Source: Candidatus Aenigmatarchaeota archaeon (GTDB lineage Archaea; Aenigmatarchaeota; Aenigmatarchaeia; GW2011-AR5). Taken from it: 39,732 nt of DNA. The notes beneath the pieces were generated by a model, which had not been told where the DNA came from, made no database searches, and worked only from the letters and a program-made list of their open reading frames with translations. Where the stretch lies: contig JACQNX010000077.1 of assembly GCA_016202875.1 (NCBI GenBank), forward strand, positions 1-39,732. The letters are read 5' to 3'. Below are positions 37,951 to 39,732 of this stretch, in pieces (the stretch's first letter is position 1; each line of letters begins with the position of its first letter). The position numbers and the translations under genes were made by a program.

Positions 37951-38661
37951 ATGGTAGTGGAAGCAAGCTTACCAGCAATCGGGACAGTTGTGCTGACAGC
38001 TGTAGTTGACGCTATCAATCCCTGCGCCATAGGAATCCTGATCTTGCTGATATCAACTATGGTGAGCGGCGGGAGAACAAGGCCTTACATGCTTAAAATT
38101 GGCATCGTATATACAACTGCTGTTTTCATAACATACCTGCTTGCTGGATTAGGACTTACATTCTTTTTCCACAATATTCCGCTCTTTGTTGCTGAATACA
38201 TCTCCATTGCTGTTGCTGCGATAATAACCGTGGCAGGTCTGATTGAGATAAAGGACTACTTCTGGTACGGCCGCGGGTTCTCGCTGGCAATATCGCCTGA
38301 CATGGCAAAAAGGATACACATTTATACAAAAAGGATTACTCTCCCTGGCGCATTCCTGCTGGGCATATTTGTCACGGCTGTTGAGCTGCCATGCACAGGA
38401 GGGCCTTACCTGGCTATAACATTGCTGCTTTCCCAGAATTTCAACTTCGCTGCATTTCTCCTGCTCGTGCTCTACAACATCATCTTCATCGCGCCGCTGA
38501 TAGTAATTGTGGCAGCTGTGTTTTTCGGGATGAAAATCCAGAATGTGAAGAAGTGGAAGCACAAGCACCGCAGTTACATGCGGCTGGCTGTAGGGTTGCT
38601 GCTACTATGGCTGGCATGGTTGCTTATGTTAATTGCTAATGGGACGATTAATTTCGGATAA
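37951..38661 (+). CDS. CcdA/DsbD-like membrane thiol-electron carrier
   Basis: 236 residues, six to seven membrane segments. The two conserved Cys regions are present in pseudo-symmetric positions: VVDAINPCAIGILILLIS and VTAVELPCTGGPYLAITLLL. These carry electrons across the membrane to reduce outside thiols, for example in cytochrome c assembly or disulfide repair. It follows the His-rich protein gene and complements the DsbA-like oxidase encoded 4.5 kb away. Confidence 0.9.
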   Translation: MVVEASLPAIGTVVLTAVVDAINPCAIGILILLISTMVSGGRTRPYMLKIGIVYTTAVFITYLLAGLGLTFFFHNIPLFVAEYISIAVAAIITVAGLIEIKDYFWYGRGFSLAISPDMAKRIHIYTKRITLPGAFLLGIFVTAVELPCTGGPYLAITLLLSQNFNFAAFLLLVLYNIIFIAPLIVIVAAVFFGMKIQNVKKWKHKHRSYMRLAVGLLLLWLAWLLMLIANGTINFG

Positions 38662-38707
38662 GTTGCATAATGAGTAAATACAAATAACAAAAAAGGACGT
38701 ATGAAAA

Positions 38708-38974
38708 ATGCACATCGTGAAAAGACAAGGGCACAAAGAGAAGTTTGACAGCAGAAAGATCTACGCATCAGTGTACTATGCCTGCAGGAGCACGCACATG
38801 GGGAAAAAGGCATGTGAAAAAACAGCCGGAAAGGTCAGCACAGAGATAAACACATGGGCCAAGAGCAAATCCAGCATGACATCAGATCAGATATTCAGAG
38901 AGATAGCAAAGAGACTGAAAAAATACGATACAGATGCTGCGTTCATGTACGAAACACACAGGGACATTTCGTAA
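38708..38974 (+). CDS. Free-standing ATP-cone domain protein
   Basis: 88 residues: HIVKRQGHKEKFDSRKIYAS, then CEKTAGKVSTEINTWAKS and IFREIAKRLKKYDTDAAFMY. This is a full ATP-cone, the nucleotide-sensing module of ribonucleotide reductases and NrdR, without any attached enzyme or zinc ribbon. It could act as a separate nucleotide-responsive regulator. Confidence 0.8.
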   Translation: MHIVKRQGHKEKFDSRKIYASVYYACRSTHMGKKACEKTAGKVSTEINTWAKSKSSMTSDQIFREIAKRLKKYDTDAAFMYETHRDIS

Positions 38975-39057
38975 CGTAGGCTGCCTGATGCAACTGTTTA
39001 CATAGTTTATATATTCTTCATCCTTCACCACTAAATATCTTAAAATCATATTGACAG

Positions 39058-39513
39058 ATGATATACATGAAAAAGAAAACTGCCCTCTTTATCGGCAGAT
39101 TCCAGCCGCTTCATTACGGCCATCTGCATGCAATCAGGCGAGCAAGAAGGAAGTACAATGTCATCGTTCTTATCGGGAGCATAAACAAGAAAGATGAAAA
39201 GAATCCTTTTTCTTACCCGCAGAGAAAGGATATGATTTCTTCGCTGTTCCCTAACATCAAAATAATCGGCATAAAAGACACAACAGATAGCGCGTGGACA
39301 AAGAAGATCAAGAAGTTAAAGTTCGATGTTGTTATTTCTGGGAATGCCCGTGTCTGGAAATGTTTGAAAGGCTGTGCTATAGAAATTCCAAAATTTTCAA
39401 ATCCCAAACGGTACAATGGCACGAAAATCAGGAAGCTGCTGGCTCATGGCAAAAGTGTAGATGGACTTGTGCCCAAAAAGATAGTAAAAATTACTCAAAA
39501 GAAAAGAAGCTAA
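39058..39513 (+). CDS. nadM: Nicotinamide-nucleotide adenylyltransferase
   Basis: 151 residues from ATG 39058 (ATG 39067 possible). The nucleotidyltransferase signature ALFIGRFQPLHYGHLHAI contains the H-x-G-H motif; later motifs are FSYPQRKDMI, VVISGNARVW and YNGTKIRKLLAHGK, which matches the I-S-G-T/S-x-I-R end of archaeal NadM. It joins ATP and NMN to give NAD+. No neighbour is from the same pathway. Confidence 0.9.
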   Translation: MIYMKKKTALFIGRFQPLHYGHLHAIRRARRKYNVIVLIGSINKKDEKNPFSYPQRKDMISSLFPNIKIIGIKDTTDSAWTKKIKKLKFDVVISGNARVWKCLKGCAIEIPKFSNPKRYNGTKIRKLLAHGKSVDGLVPKKIVKITQKKRS

Positions 39514-39628
39514 CAAAATTCGCAGACCTTGCCTTTTGCATGCGAGTGTTTCTTGGATGTTTTTTTCTTTGGCATGTTTTTCTTTCTGCTGGTTATGATA
39601 TAAATAGATTTTTGTGGTAGTGAATAGC

Positions 39629-39732
39629 ATGAAATTTCTTGTCTTTCAACATGTTCCCCATGAACATCCAGGCCTCATTACCCATTATGCAGCAGAGAGA
39701 AGCATAGAAATGGATATAGTAAAATTATGGGA
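39629..39732 (+). CDS. Class I glutamine amidotransferase, N-terminal start (cut by window edge)
   Basis: The first 34 residues, MKFLVFQHVPHEHPGLITHY then AAERSIEMDIVKLW, match the opening strand-loop-helix of GMP-synthase-like class I amidotransferases (V-x-QH-x-x-x-E-x-PG). The catalytic Cys lies beyond the window. Upstream bases 39514-39628 contain a T-rich run but no gene I can support. Confidence 0.65.
   Translation, partial: MKFLVFQHVPHEHPGLITHYAAERSIEMDIVKLW

Overview
The window is archaeal. It carries genes for ribosomal protein S6e, the gamma subunit of initiation factor aIF2, four TrmB-family regulators, an archaeal-type NMN adenylyltransferase and a CARF-HTH (Csa3-like) regulator. 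TATA-like boxes often lie about 25 bases ahead of apparently leaderless starts, and GGTG/GGTGAT Shine-Dalgarno motifs precede many others. Base composition is moderate and patchy. The lineage cannot be fixed by eye; an uncultivated DPANN-like or similar archaeon is my guess.

Bases 1-24.6 kb hold a branched-chain amino acid type (Liv) ABC transporter locus that has been pulled apart. The two permease genes (livH, livM) and two ATPase genes (livG, livF) remain in the canonical order H-M-G-F on the plus strand but are 5.5-7 kb apart. Between and around them are eight complete Liv-type substrate-binding protein (SBP) genes, three SBP fragments, four TrmB-type regulators and eight toxin-antitoxin (TA) loci, several of them eroded. 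Each TrmB gene is divergently paired with an SBP gene, and each pair has a different inverted repeat between the two TATA boxes. Each of the four ABC genes lies immediately downstream of a PIN-toxin gene or its 3' remnant, with spacing from a 1-base overlap to 21 bases. SBP B is preceded by a second copy of the last 52 bases of livH. SBP H is followed by a diverged livF tail. The simplest reading is one permease core served by an expandable set of binding proteins and dedicated sensors, assembled by repeated recombination, with TA modules supplying promoters and perhaps stability. A recQ helicase gene and a few small genes sit between livM and livG.

Bases 24.6-27.5 kb hold a Csa3-like CARF-HTH gene divergent from a DIP1984-family gene, then a well-folded candidate non-coding RNA, then an AbiE-like HTH/nucleotidyltransferase pair with a 24-bp operator-like palindrome over its start codon. 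No CRISPR array is present.

Bases 27.5-30 kb hold a translation pair, S6e then aIF2-gamma. S6e has a two-hairpin leader. The aIF2-gamma gene is interrupted inside its P-loop by exactly 30 bases containing an in-frame stop; removing them restores a perfect GTPase motif.

Bases 30-39.7 kb look like ordinary chromosome: a cation/proton antiporter, a DsbA-like thiol oxidoreductase, a CcdA-like membrane protein, two related His-rich extracytoplasmic proteins, a Ca2+/Na+ exchanger-like protein, a DUF1624-like membrane protein, an orphan RnfD-like protein, lipoproteins including a cupredoxin-like one, an orphan ATP-cone protein, NadM, and the start of a class I glutamine amidotransferase.
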